From Janthinobacterium silvisoli (GTDB lineage: Bacteria; Pseudomonadota; Gammaproteobacteria; Burkholderiales; Burkholderiaceae_D), in assembly GCF_014200725.1 (NCBI RefSeq), contig NZ_JACHCL010000001.1:1302001-1366000 (forward strand): 64,000 bases of DNA. Reading direction: 5' to 3'. The translations under genes and the position numbers were made by a program. Below, one piece after another: positions 38,711 to 47,873 of the stretch; position 1 is the stretch's first letter; every line of letters begins with the position of its first letter. The notes below the pieces were generated by a model. That model was not told the DNA's origin and did not search any database. It saw only the letters and a list, made by a program, of their open reading frames with translations.

Positions 38711-39447
38711 ATCCTGCACTCGTCGTCGAAAACGACCACAGCGATGAAACTGCGCGCCAGACCTATGCCCGTGTACGTAATGTCAGCGCCTGCGTTTTCA
38801 TCGACCGCCAGCCGGACGGCGCCATCGTGCTCGATTATTTTTATCCGCATACGCGCAGCCCGCTATGCCTGCACGCAACCCTGGCGGCTACGCATATCTT
38901 GCTGAGTGCACCCGATGCGCCAGAGTCCATGACCGTGACCACCGCCATGCGCGGCCAGGCGCTGCGGCTGCTACGCAGTGCAGACGGTTATCTGATCGGC
39001 CTGGCGCCACAGGAATCGCCTGAAGTGAACGTGGAACGGCATATTCCGTCGGAACTGATGGGCCAGCATATGCATCTGGTATCGCCACCGGCCATCGTTT
39101 CAGTGGGTAGCCCCAAGCTGCTGCTGGAAGTGGCCGACCGCACCACCCTGCGCGCGCTGCGGCCCAACCTGGAATTGATCGCCGACTGGGGCGGCTTGCA
39201 CAAGGTCAACGGCTGCTATGTGTATTGCAGTATTGGCGACAATCAATACGAAGGGCGCAACTTCAACCACCTCGATCCCGCGCTGGAAGACAGCGCCACC
39301 GGCGTGGCTGCAGGCGCACTGGCACTGCATCTGCAACAGTCGCTGAGCCTGTCGCAAGGCCATGTCACGCAGCAGCCCTGTTTGATACAGGCGCAATACA
39401 AGCCGGGCGAAATCTGGGTGGGCGGCATGGTGCAAACAAGCACTTAA
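38662..39447 (+). CDS. PhzF-fold protein (isomerase/epimerase-like)
   Basis: 261 residues. The N-terminal 'FGAEPGGGNPALVV' and the central 'FYPHTRSPLCLHATLAATHIL' segments match the PhzF family of diaminopimelate-epimerase-like folds. At the position where PhzF has the catalytic glutamate (usually in an S-E-T/S motif), this protein reads VSAC (residues 41-44), so classical PhzF isomerisation is doubtful. The C-terminal 'SATGVAAGALALHL' helix is conserved. Function is unknown. Confidence 0.75.
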   Translation: MTVHLLKCFGAEPGGGNPALVVENDHSDETARQTYARVRNVSACVFIDRQPDGAIVLDYFYPHTRSPLCLHATLAATHILLSAPDAPESMTVTTAMRGQALRLLRSADGYLIGLAPQESPEVNVERHIPSELMGQHMHLVSPPAIVSVGSPKLLLEVADRTTLRALRPNLELIADWGGLHKVNGCYVYCSIGDNQYEGRNFNHLDPALEDSATGVAAGALALHLQQSLSLSQGHVTQQPCLIQAQYKPGEIWVGGMVQTST

Positions 39448-39613
39448 ATAGTGATTAAGTCGCAACCATGCACCACGCTGATGCAGATAAAAAAACAGGG
39501 CAACAAAGAAACAACAGTCGCACTTAATTTGTGACAAGAAAACAAAGTATTGCTGGTGAGGCATGAAATATTGGCACTAAAATCAAGTGGCCTATACCAC
39601 TTGGAGATACTGC

Positions 39614-42016
39614 GTGCCGACCCTCACTACCTTGCGTAAAGCCGTCCTCATCAGCCTGTATGGCAGCGCCGCCCTGGCCGTGTTCAGCCCAGCAGCACAA
39701 GCCCAGAACACAGAAGCCGCCGTCGCGCAAACCGATTTGCAAACGGTCAGCGTGGTCGGTTCGCGCCGCGTGGCCAGCTCTGCCACCGATACCATGGTGC
39801 CGGTCGATATCATTCCCATTTCCAAGGTGGCCGAACAAGGCGGCCAGTTCGACCTGGCGCAAACGCTGCAATACATTTCACCGTCCTTCAATTCAACGCG
39901 CCAGACGGGTGCGGACGGCGCCGACCTGATCGATTCGGCGGCCTTGCGCGGACTCGGTTCCGACCAGACCCTGGTGCTGGTCAATGGCAAGCGGCGCCAC
40001 ACGACGGCCCTGGTCAATCTGTTCGGCGCGCGCAACCGCGGCAACACGGGCACCGACATGAATGCGATTCCCTTGCTCGCGATCAAGAACGTGCAAGTGC
40101 TGCGCGATGGCGCCGCCGCCCAGTACGGCTCGGACGCGATTGCCGGTGTGATCGATATTGAACTGAAAAAAAGCCTGGGTTGCGAAGCGGTGGCCGGCTA
40201 CAGCCAGTATGGCGTGGGCGACGGCAAGAATTACCTGACCTCCGCCTATTGCGGCATCGCACTGGGCGACCAGGGCACGCTCGCCATCACGGGCGAATAC
40301 CTGGACCGTGGCCGCTCGAACCGGGCCGACGCAGACAGCCTGCGCATCATCGGCGATACTAAAACGCAAAACAAGACGCTGTACCTGAATGGCGATTACG
40401 CCACCAGCGGCACGGGCAAGCTGTACTTCACGGCCGGCGCGCAAACGCGCGATGCATCGAGCGCCGCCTTTGGCCGCGGTGGCATCGGCAGCGACGACAT
40501 TCCATCGCGCAATTCGGCCGCCATGTACCCGGACGGTTTCGTGCCCTTTATCAACGGCAAGATCGACGACCGCTACGCCATCCTGGGCCACCGCAGCCAG
40601 ATCGGCGACTGGCATGCCGATTTTTCGCAAACCTATGGCTATAACCGTATGCGCTACGACATCAGCCATACCCTGAATGCCTCGATTGCCAACCTCGACC
40701 TGTTAAAAGGCGGCAAGGGCATCAGCGCCAGCAACTTCGATGCGGGCGGCTTTTCCTTCCAGCAGCTGACCAGCAATGCCGATTTCAGCCGTTATTACGA
40801 CGATATCCTCAAAGGCTTGAACCTGGCTTTCGGCGCCGAATACCGCAGCGAGGAATACCGCATCATGGCCGGCGAACCCAATTCCTACATCGACGCCGAC
40901 GGCGTGGGTGTGGGCGGCAATGCAGGCAGCCAGGGTTTTCCCGGCTTCCAGCCCAGCGACGCGACCAAGGCCAGACGCCACAGCATCGCCGCCTATGCCG
41001 ATGTGGAACTCGATCTGACGGAACGCTTGAAAACACAGGCCGCCGTGCGCTATGAAAAGTTCAGCGATTTCGGTTCGACCGTGACGGGCAAGCTGGCCGG
41101 CAGCTACAAGCTCACACCCGACGTGCTGCTGCGCGGCTCGGCCAGTACGGGCTTCCGTGCACCATCGTTGCAGCAAGTGTATTTCTCTTCGACCTTTACC
41201 GACTTTATCGGCGGCGTGCCGACCGACGTGGTGCTGGCGCCGAACGGCGGTGCCGTCGCCAACGCGGCCGGCATCCCGAAACTGAAAGAAGAAAAATCCA
41301 CCAGTTTTACCCTGGGCGCCACCTGGACGCCCACGCAAGCGATCTCGGTGACAGCCGACCTGTACAACATCAAGATCAAGGACCGCATCGTATTGTCGGG
41401 CCGCTTCAATGCCGACAATTACCCGGACCTGGCAGCGCGCCTGGCCTTGCTGGGCGTGGGCGAAGCGCAATTCTTCGTCAACTCGATCGACACGCGCACA
41501 CGCGGGCTGGACCTGACAGCCTCGCACAAGGGCGAATTCATCGGCAACAAACTGACCACCTTCCTGGCCCTGAACCTGAGCCAGACGGAAGTGACGAAAG
41601 TCAAAACCCCGCCGTCCCTGGCAGGTTATGCCGACGTGCTGCTGTCCGAACGCGAGCGCCTGTTCATCGAACAGGGTGGCCCGCGCGCCAAGTCCACGCT
41701 GGGCTTCGACTACGTCACCGGCAAGCTCGAGTCCGACCTGCGCCTGATTTATTTCGGCCCGCAAACCCTGGGCACCTTCAGCGGCACTGCCGCCGGCGTA
41801 CCGAACGCCCACTACTCGGCCAAGGCCTCGGCCGACCTCAGCTTCACCTACAGCATCAACAAGAACACCAAGCTGACATTTGGCGGCAACAATATCTTCA
41901 ACGTCAAACCCAGCACCCAAAACCCGGACGAAACCGATAACGGCTTCAAATACGACAGCGTGCAATTCGGCCTGAACGGTGCTTCTTATTTTGGACGGCT
42001 GTGGGTGAAGTTCTGA
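39614..42016 (+). CDS. TonB-dependent receptor
   Basis: 800 residues from a GTG start supported by GGAG 8 nt upstream; a GTG at 39587 would add nine residues. The signal peptide ends at AQAQ. The plug shows ALRGLGSDQTLVLVNGKRRH and AIKNVQVLRDGAAAQYGSDAIAGVI; the barrel ends with GRLWVKF. No STN domain. The plug type is common in receptors of unknown substrate in Oxalobacteraceae and Caulobacter-like oligotrophs. Isolated, with no transport or enzyme genes next to it, so the substrate cannot be guessed. A terminator follows. Confidence 0.9.
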   Translation: MPTLTTLRKAVLISLYGSAALAVFSPAAQAQNTEAAVAQTDLQTVSVVGSRRVASSATDTMVPVDIIPISKVAEQGGQFDLAQTLQYISPSFNSTRQTGADGADLIDSAALRGLGSDQTLVLVNGKRRHTTALVNLFGARNRGNTGTDMNAIPLLAIKNVQVLRDGAAAQYGSDAIAGVIDIELKKSLGCEAVAGYSQYGVGDGKNYLTSAYCGIALGDQGTLAITGEYLDRGRSNRADADSLRIIGDTKTQNKTLYLNGDYATSGTGKLYFTAGAQTRDASSAAFGRGGIGSDDIPSRNSAAMYPDGFVPFINGKIDDRYAILGHRSQIGDWHADFSQTYGYNRMRYDISHTLNASIANLDLLKGGKGISASNFDAGGFSFQQLTSNADFSRYYDDILKGLNLAFGAEYRSEEYRIMAGEPNSYIDADGVGVGGNAGSQGFPGFQPSDATKARRHSIAAYADVELDLTERLKTQAAVRYEKFSDFGSTVTGKLAGSYKLTPDVLLRGSASTGFRAPSLQQVYFSSTFTDFIGGVPTDVVLAPNGGAVANAAGIPKLKEEKSTSFTLGATWTPTQAISVTADLYNIKIKDRIVLSGRFNADNYPDLAARLALLGVGEAQFFVNSIDTRTRGLDLTASHKGEFIGNKLTTFLALNLSQTEVTKVKTPPSLAGYADVLLSERERLFIEQGGPRAKSTLGFDYVTGKLESDLRLIYFGPQTLGTFSGTAAGVPNAHYSAKASADLSFTYSINKNTKLTFGGNNIFNVKPSTQNPDETDNGFKYDSVQFGLNGASYFGRLWVKF

Positions 42017-42031
42017 GCGTGCAGTACATAT

Positions 42032-42071
42032 AAAAACAGCGGCTGCGCCGGTATGGGCATCCGCTGTTTTT
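42032..42071 (+). terminator. Intrinsic terminator after the TonB receptor
   Basis: AAAAACAGCGG and CCGCTGTTTTT form an 11-bp stem around an 18-nt loop, with T-rich 3' side. The symmetric A/T ends may also stop the minus-strand small gene at 42117. Confidence 0.75.
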
Positions 42072-42116
42072 GAGCGTAAAGTACCGTTGTGCAGCCCATC
42101 ATCGCTGCTACTATCC

Positions 42117-42293
42117 TCAGATCCGCACCAACTTCTGCGACTTTGCAGCCAGCACAAAAGGAATGGCGAACGGCCCCAGCATGACGACTGATGTGGCCCT
42201 GAGCGCCGTATTTTTCAAGCCGCGGCGCTTGGCAATCATAAGGCAAGCCATGTGGGAAAGCAGCCAAATAAACGCTAGCATATAAGCAGACAT
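42117..42293 (-). CDS. Small two-helix membrane protein
   Basis: 58 residues, two hydrophobic segments (~3-20 and ~30-48) separated by a basic loop AKRRGLK. A GGAGG site lies 5 nt before the second of two adjacent ATGs, which is chosen as the start. No family is named. The remainder of the 393-bp gap between the receptor and the SDR gene holds the terminator and no other gene. Confidence 0.6.
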   Translation of the reverse strand: MSAYMLAFIWLLSHMACLMIAKRRGLKNTALRATSVVMLGPFAIPFVLAAKSQKLVRI

Positions 42294-42409
42294 CATTACC
42301 TCCAGATACTGTTTGTGGCAGACAAACCATCGTGACACGTAAAAGTTGCCAGCGCAATATCAGAGTGACCATAGCCAGTCAGATACCTATGAGGCTCAAG
42401 CGCTGCTTG

Positions 42410-43255
42410 TCACGCCTGGCCCGGCGTGAAATAGCCGCGCATATAGTCGATATACGCCTCCTCGCTCAAGGTACGCCGCGCCTTGACGAAGCCGCGTGCA
42501 TCGTCACCGATCAGATAGCGCAGCCGGTCGCTGCCATCGGTCAGCGCCGTGTGGATCAACTGGGCCACGTCCTGCGCCGAAATGGCACTGGCGGCGACCA
42601 TCTTCGCGTACGCGGCTTGCGTATCGGCGATAAACGCGTCGTAGCTTGCCAGTTCCGGCGTGGGCAGCGCTGTGGCCTGCGCCGAGGTCGCGTTAAAGGC
42701 GGTGCCCGTCACGCCGCCATGGGGTATCACCAGCTTGACGGCGATATGTTGCGACGCCAGTTCATACGACAGCGCCTCCGTAAAACCTTCCAGGGCGAAC
42801 TTGCTGGCGCAGTACAGGGAAGCGAGCGGCAGCGTAAACATGCCCGCACCCGAACTGACGTTGAGCACGGCGCCGCCGCCCTGCGCGCGGAAATGCGGCA
42901 GAATGGCGCGGATGGTATCCATCACGCCAAACACGTTCACGTCGAACTGGCGCTGCACGGTGTCGGCGGGCACCGGCTCGAACAGGCCGATCTGGCCATA
43001 ACCGGCATTATTGACCAGCACGTCGATGCGGCCGAAACGCGCGATACCGGCCTCGATGGCGGTGGCGATGCTAGCCTTGTCTTCCACATCGAGGCGCGTC
43101 ACCAGCACGCCGGGCAAGGCAGCCAGCGCCTGGCCTGCGGCGCTGTCAGGCGTGCGCATGGTGGCCACCACATTCCAGCCTTGCTGGGCAAAAAGTTGAG
43201 CAGTTGCCTGGCCGATGCCTTGCGAAGCGCCCGTAATCAAGATGGTCTTGTGCAT
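42410..43255 (-). CDS. Short-chain dehydrogenase/reductase
   Basis: 281 residues. The cofactor motif TGASQGIGQA (8-17), the NNAG motif in LVNNAGYG, the catalytic YCASK and preceding serine are all present, so this is an intact classical SDR. It is divergent from a LysR regulator at 43392, which probably controls it. The C-terminal region resembles the fragment at the left window edge. Substrate unknown. Confidence 0.9.
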   Translation of the reverse strand: MHKTILITGASQGIGQATAQLFAQQGWNVVATMRTPDSAAGQALAALPGVLVTRLDVEDKASIATAIEAGIARFGRIDVLVNNAGYGQIGLFEPVPADTVQRQFDVNVFGVMDTIRAILPHFRAQGGGAVLNVSSGAGMFTLPLASLYCASKFALEGFTEALSYELASQHIAVKLVIPHGGVTGTAFNATSAQATALPTPELASYDAFIADTQAAYAKMVAASAISAQDVAQLIHTALTDGSDRLRYLIGDDARGFVKARRTLSEEAYIDYMRGYFTPGQA

Positions 43256-43391
43256 GATGTGCTTTCAATGAGGATAGAAGTGTGTGGAACACAGACAAGA
43301 TAGCCCTCTTGCATTGAACTAACAATCCGCATAATCTTGCATGAGTTGCTGCACAAAACAGGATAATCATGACCATGTACAGGGTCTCAAA

Positions 43392-44303
43392 ATGAAGCGG
43401 ACAGGTTTGATCGAACTCAATGCCGTCGTCGCGGTGGCAAACCAGCGCAGCTTTCGCAAGGCGGCGGCGGAACTGGGCATGTCTTCCTCGGCACTGAGCC
43501 ACGCGATTGCCAGCCTGGAGGCGCGGCTGGGCGTGCGCCTGTTTCACCGCACCACGCGCAGCGTGGCCTTGTCCGAGGCGGGCCAGCAATTCCTGGCCCG
43601 CGTGCAGCCGGCGCTGGGGCAGATCGCCGAGGCCATGGATGGCGTGAATGCCTTCCGCGACACGCCGTCCGGCACCTTGCGCATCAACACCTCGGAAGGC
43701 GCTGCAAAGATGATCCTGGCGCCGCTGGTGCTGGCTTTTCTGGCGCGCTATCCCGACATGCAGGTCGATATCGTCACTGAAGGCCGCTTGGTCGATATCG
43801 TTGCTGAAGGCTTCGACGCCGGCATCCGCGCGATGGAAAACGTGCCGCTCGATATGATTGCCGTGCCCTGCACGCCACCCTTGCGTTTTGCGGTGGTAGG
43901 CTCGCCCGCCTATTTTGCGCGCCACGCTGCGCCACTTTCGCCCGATGAGCTGCACCAGCACCGCTGCGTACGCAGCCGCCTGCCGGGCGGAGCTCTCTAT
44001 AAATGGGAATTCGAACGCAGTGGTGAACGCTTCGAAATCGATCCCCACGGCCCCCTGACCCTGGACAACCATCACCTGATGATCGCTGCTGCGCTGCATG
44101 GGGAAGACTTGATCTGGACCAATGAATGGGCAGTGGCCAACCTGCTGGCAGAAGGCCGGCTGGTGCGCGTACTGGAAGACTGGTCGCCAGCGCTGCCGGG
44201 CCTGTGCCTGTATTATCCAGGCCATCGCCATGTTTCAGCCGGCATGAAGGCTTTTTTGGCCATGCTGCGTGCAAGCTATGGCGAACACGCTCCACCATCA
44301 TGA
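43392..44303 (+). CDS. LysR family transcriptional regulator
   Basis: 303 residues. The winged helix-turn-helix (residues ~4-63) contains SFRKAAAELGMSSSALSHAIASLE, split by the usual LysR pattern, then the effector-binding domain begins near 90 (GTLRINTSE). Divergent placement from the SDR gene suggests it regulates that gene and itself from the 136-bp spacer. The start MKRTGLIEL is preferred over an upstream extension. Its stop overlaps the next gene by 4 nt. Confidence 0.9.
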   Translation: MKRTGLIELNAVVAVANQRSFRKAAAELGMSSSALSHAIASLEARLGVRLFHRTTRSVALSEAGQQFLARVQPALGQIAEAMDGVNAFRDTPSGTLRINTSEGAAKMILAPLVLAFLARYPDMQVDIVTEGRLVDIVAEGFDAGIRAMENVPLDMIAVPCTPPLRFAVVGSPAYFARHAAPLSPDELHQHRCVRSRLPGGALYKWEFERSGERFEIDPHGPLTLDNHHLMIAAALHGEDLIWTNEWAVANLLAEGRLVRVLEDWSPALPGLCLYYPGHRHVSAGMKAFLAMLRASYGEHAPPS

Positions 44304-45347
44304 CTATCTCTGGATTAAGCATGTTTGAAAATCCCACGCAGCAAACGATACAAAACCCTGACTATATCGATGCAAAGGCCATCCGGGCCAGCATCACCGC
44401 CGGCAATCACGTAACGGTGCAGTTCGATACCCTGGGTGAACCCGAACCACTGCTGGCCGAGCTCGACGCCCTGGCCGCCAGTTGCGGCCCCGAACTGACC
44501 ATCCGCATTTACGGCTACCATGCCAGGGTCTTCGATGCAGCTATCTTGCGCGCTGCCACATGTGAGCAGCCTGTCGATCGACTTTCATCAACATGCGCTG
44601 CACCTGGAAGCCCTGGGAGGAATGCCACGCCTGCGGCGCTTGCGCCTGGGTGTGTACGAGCTGGCGCAAACCGATATCTTGCAGCTTGAAAATCTGCAAG
44701 GCCTCGACTATCTGTATCTGGACGAGACCGCAAAAAACAATCTCGACCTGGCGCCGCTACGCCATTTCAGCCAATTGTCCTCATTGCATATCGACGGCCA
44801 TAGCCAGCAGATAGCCACCTTGGCCAGCTTGCCGGCACTGAAGGAATTGTCGCTCTACCGCATCAAGAGCAAGGTGGGACTCGATTTCGTGTCCGATATC
44901 AACCATCTGGAAGCACTGCGCTTGCAACTTGGTGGACGGACTTCGATACAGGAAATCGATGCGCCGCTCTTGCACAAGCTGGAAGTGCTACGCGTGCGCG
45001 GCCTGGAAGCGCTGGGCGATATGGGCCGCTTTCCGCTACTGCGCAAACTGTGGGTGGAAGACCAGGCCAAGCTGGCAAAAATCGAGTTCAGCAACAATCG
45101 CGCGCTGGAGCAAGTCCATCTGCATACGTGCAAGACCCTGGTCACTCTGGATGGATTAAACAGTCTGGCCGCGCTGCGCCAGTTGTCCGTATCGGAGACC
45201 ATGCTCGATATCGAGGCCATGCTGGAACACGGCCTGCCCGCCTCGCTCAGCCATCTGCACTTCAGGACGGGCAAGGCGAAGCTGGATGAAGCAATCGCAG
45301 CGCAGCTGGCGCAACGCGGCTACAGCAAGCAATTGCTGCCGTTCTGA
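44300..45347 (+). pseudogene. Leucine-rich-repeat protein gene, frameshifted
   Basis: Two overlapping frames together make one plausible protein. Frame 1 (from 44300) gives ~84 residues ending YHARVFDAAILRA. Frame 2 continues LPHVSSLSIDFHQ and carries about eight irregular leucine-rich repeats to 45347 (LRRLRLGVYEL, LDYLYLDET, LSSLHIDGH, LKELSLYRI and so on). The switch occurs near 44549-44556 in TGCGCGCTG; loss of one GC pair from a CG run would explain it. It may be a true mutation, an assembly error or, less likely, a programmed shift. ATGA overlap with the LysR gene. Confidence 0.7.
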
Positions 45348-45392
45348 GCTTGCCGCCGGCAGCCGTCTGTACTGGCCGAAGAGCACCCTTGT

Positions 45393-45872
45393 TTATCGCT
45401 GTGGCTCGGCACTGCGAACGACCGCTTCAATGCATTTGAACAAGGCCTGGCTCTTGCCTGCACCATGAAGCGCCTGGCACTTGTCCACTTGCGAGCGTAG
45501 GGCCGCCAGGCGAGGCGCCCTTAGACCGCCCAAGGTTTCACGGAAGCAGGCTTCGGAGCGGTATGAGAACTGGCTATCGACAGAAATTTCTGGAAAATCA
45601 AACGCGTCTTCCACGTTCTCTCGCATGGCACTGACGACACGTAATTCCATGCCCTTCGGACTTTGGGGAAGCAGCGCCAATACTTCTGCCTTGCTTCTTC
45701 CCTGCTCCCTGAGTGCACCAACTACCAGGGTCGACTTCACCTGGTCGGCACAAAGAGCATTGGATGACTCCATCAATACCATCGGGTCAGGCAGCGCCCA
45801 AGGCTCAGGCGCTTGTCCATGTGCTACTGCGCAAACAAACAGGGTAAACATAAAACAAGGGGTATTTTTCAT
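45393..45872 (-). CDS. Exported small protein of unknown function
   Basis: 159 residues with a signal peptide (~1-20, ending AHG). The mature part contains four cysteines (LCADQ, ACFRE, KCQAL, KCIEA), enough for two disulfides, and is mainly helical. No family is recognised. It stands alone and convergent with the LRR gene. Confidence 0.6.
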   Translation of the reverse strand: MKNTPCFMFTLFVCAVAHGQAPEPWALPDPMVLMESSNALCADQVKSTLVVGALREQGRSKAEVLALLPQSPKGMELRVVSAMRENVEDAFDFPEISVDSQFSYRSEACFRETLGGLRAPRLAALRSQVDKCQALHGAGKSQALFKCIEAVVRSAEPQR

Positions 45873-46003
45873 AGACTGTAAAGATGGATTAAATTAAAAA
45901 CCACGCTGAAATTCTGCTGCTTGCCAATCAGGACTGCCGGCACTTTAACCCACCTTATAATCCATGCAAGATAAAGTCTTATCAATCCCTTGAAAGAGCT
46001 ACC

Positions 46004-46609
46004 ATGTCCCACGCCACACTCGAATTCTGGTTTGATTTCGGCAGCAACTACAGCTACCTGAGCGCCATGCGCATCGAAGCGCTGGCGCGTGAAAAAAATG
46101 TGGAGATCATCTGGAAGCCCTTCCTGCTCGGCGTCGTCTTCAAGGCGCTGGGCTGGGAAACCTCGCCCTTCGTGCTGCAAAAACTCAAGGGCGACTATGC
46201 CTGGCGCGACATGCAGCGACTGTGTGAAAAGTATGGCTTGCCATGGCGGCAGCCGACGACCTTTCCCCGCACCGCCCTGCTGCCGATGCGCGTGGCGCTG
46301 ATAGGCGCGGACCAGGGCTGGGTCGCGCCGTTTGTCCGCCGCATGATGACGATGAATTTTGCCGATGACCGTGACATCGACAATCTGGAAGCGGTGACAG
46401 AGGCGCTGACGGAACTGAGCCTCGATGCGCCGGCCATCCTGGCGCTGGCCTTGACCGATACAAACAAGCTGCGCCTGCGCCGCCAGACGGAGCAAGCGCA
46501 AGCGCGGGGACTGTTCGGCGCACCCAATTTCATCAGCGGCGACGAACTATTCTGGGGCAATGACAGGCTGGAAGATGCGCTGGCCTGGGCCGCAGCATCC
46601 AGCCACTAA
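46004..46609 (+). CDS. DsbA-fold isomerase, 2-hydroxychromene-2-carboxylate isomerase family
   Basis: 201 residues. The start 'LEFWFDFGSNYSYLSAMRIE' is the kappa-GST/NahD signature, with the catalytic serine in the GSNYSYL loop, and the C-terminal 'ARGLFGAPNFISGDELFWGNDRL' is equally conserved. NahD-type members use glutathione in naphthalene breakdown; no other aromatic catabolism genes are here, so the true substrate is open. It is convergent with the coaD-HD gene with only 2 bp between stops. Confidence 0.85.
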   Translation: MSHATLEFWFDFGSNYSYLSAMRIEALAREKNVEIIWKPFLLGVVFKALGWETSPFVLQKLKGDYAWRDMQRLCEKYGLPWRQPTTFPRTALLPMRVALIGADQGWVAPFVRRMMTMNFADDRDIDNLEAVTEALTELSLDAPAILALALTDTNKLRLRRQTEQAQARGLFGAPNFISGDELFWGNDRLEDALAWAAASSH

Positions 46610-46611
46610 AA

Positions 46612-47754
46612 TCAGGCGCCCGACAAGCCCGCGATCTCCCGCCGCATATTTTCAATCGCCCGCTCGTTATACTGACCCGCAAAATAAACGTCGCCAAACA
46701 TTTGGCCGGCTTGCGCCTTGGCGCACAAATGCTGCAAGGCCAGGCTGCGCTGCTCCTTGAAACGCACGGGATCGACGTGCCCATATTCGCGCGCGATGGC
46801 GCCGGTGTAGGCGTCGTAGACTTCATCGTCCTGGCCCAGAATGGCCAGGTCAGCCCCCAAGATGGCGTCTTTCAGAGTATGGTTGATGGTCGGCCCCTGG
46901 AAGTGGTCGGTGCACCGTATCAGTTGTGCCACGTCGGCGTTGTCGCCCGCATCGAGGCCGCTGCCCAGCCACAGCTGGGCGCTCGCTTCTTCGCTGGAAA
47001 ACAGCGCGTCGTCCTCGTGGCCGTAGATGGCATCGTGGAACCAGAAGGCTTTCCTGGCGAGGGCGCTGTCGCGTTTCGAGGCGCCGGTATTGTCGGCCCA
47101 CACGCGCAGTTCGGACAAGCCGTGCACCAGGTGGTCGAGGTTGTGATAGTGGCGCTCGGCGCCGCCGTAGGCTTGCGGCCCCGTCAAACGGGTGAACCAG
47201 TCTGCGGCCAGGGCCAGTTCCGCCTCGCCGGAACCGGTCCACAGGGTATCCCACTCCTTGCGCAGCCAGTCGAGTATCCAGGCCTGGTAAGCAGCGGCGG
47301 GCACGAATTTTTTCATGGTCCAGTTCCAGCCCACCGGGCCTTCCAGTGCTTTCACAAAGCTGGAACTGACGGAACCCAAGTCGCGCGGAGGCATCACGAA
47401 GATGGTCTTGGCGCCCGCAAGCACGTCCACATTGGTTTGCTGGATCAGGTTTTCATAATCGAAATCGGCAGTCGTGCGAATGCCGCGTATCAAATAGTCG
47501 CAACCATATTTTTTCGCCGCCCTGGCCGTGTAGTCGCCCTTCACAATCACCACCTGCACATTGTCCCAGCCGCAGGCGCGCGCGCTTTGCTCGATGATGC
47601 GCTTGCGGTCTTCGGCGGGAAACTGCGGTTTCTTGGCCGGGTTCTGCGACAGGAAAACGATCACCTCGTCGGCCAGCGAACGCGCCTCGCCGATCACCCA
47701 CATATGGCCGTTGGTGATGGGGTCCAGGGTTCCTGAAAATCCGATCTTCTTCAT
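46612..47754 (-). CDS. Fusion of phosphopantetheine adenylyltransferase (CoaD) with an HD-type phosphohydrolase
   Basis: 380 residues in two parts. Residues 1-160 align over the full CoaD length: TxGH nucleotidyltransferase motif in DPITNGH (11-17), NPAKKPQF, LIRGIRTTADFDYE and the SVSSSFVK signature. Residues ~161-380 form a predicted metal-dependent HD domain: RHYHNLDH (201-208), FHDAIYG (239-245) and ADLAILG (301-307). CoaD makes dephospho-CoA from 4'-phosphopantetheine and ATP; HD domains hydrolyse phosphoesters. Typical CoaD is only ~160 residues and stands alone, so this is a genuine domain fusion with no stop or frame change between. Whether it is the cell's main CoaD is not known. Confidence 0.85.
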   Translation of the reverse strand: MKKIGFSGTLDPITNGHMWVIGEARSLADEVIVFLSQNPAKKPQFPAEDRKRIIEQSARACGWDNVQVVIVKGDYTARAAKKYGCDYLIRGIRTTADFDYENLIQQTNVDVLAGAKTIFVMPPRDLGSVSSSFVKALEGPVGWNWTMKKFVPAAAYQAWILDWLRKEWDTLWTGSGEAELALAADWFTRLTGPQAYGGAERHYHNLDHLVHGLSELRVWADNTGASKRDSALARKAFWFHDAIYGHEDDALFSSEEASAQLWLGSGLDAGDNADVAQLIRCTDHFQGPTINHTLKDAILGADLAILGQDDEVYDAYTGAIAREYGHVDPVRFKEQRSLALQHLCAKAQAGQMFGDVYFAGQYNERAIENMRREIAGLSGA

Positions 47755-47873
47755 GCTGCTTGCTCCCTACACTGGCTGCTCTTATTGCGCAGACAATATA
47801 GGGATGGCGTTGCCGCGTCAATGCGCGCAGGCAAAGATCACGCAAGATCAGCCCGTTTCAACCCAAAAACACC

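Noticed and set aside
38419..38850. A 143-codon frame on the minus strand across duplication copy B
   Set aside because: It runs antisense through the PhzF start and overlaps the HMA gene; no ribosome site and no coherent protein.
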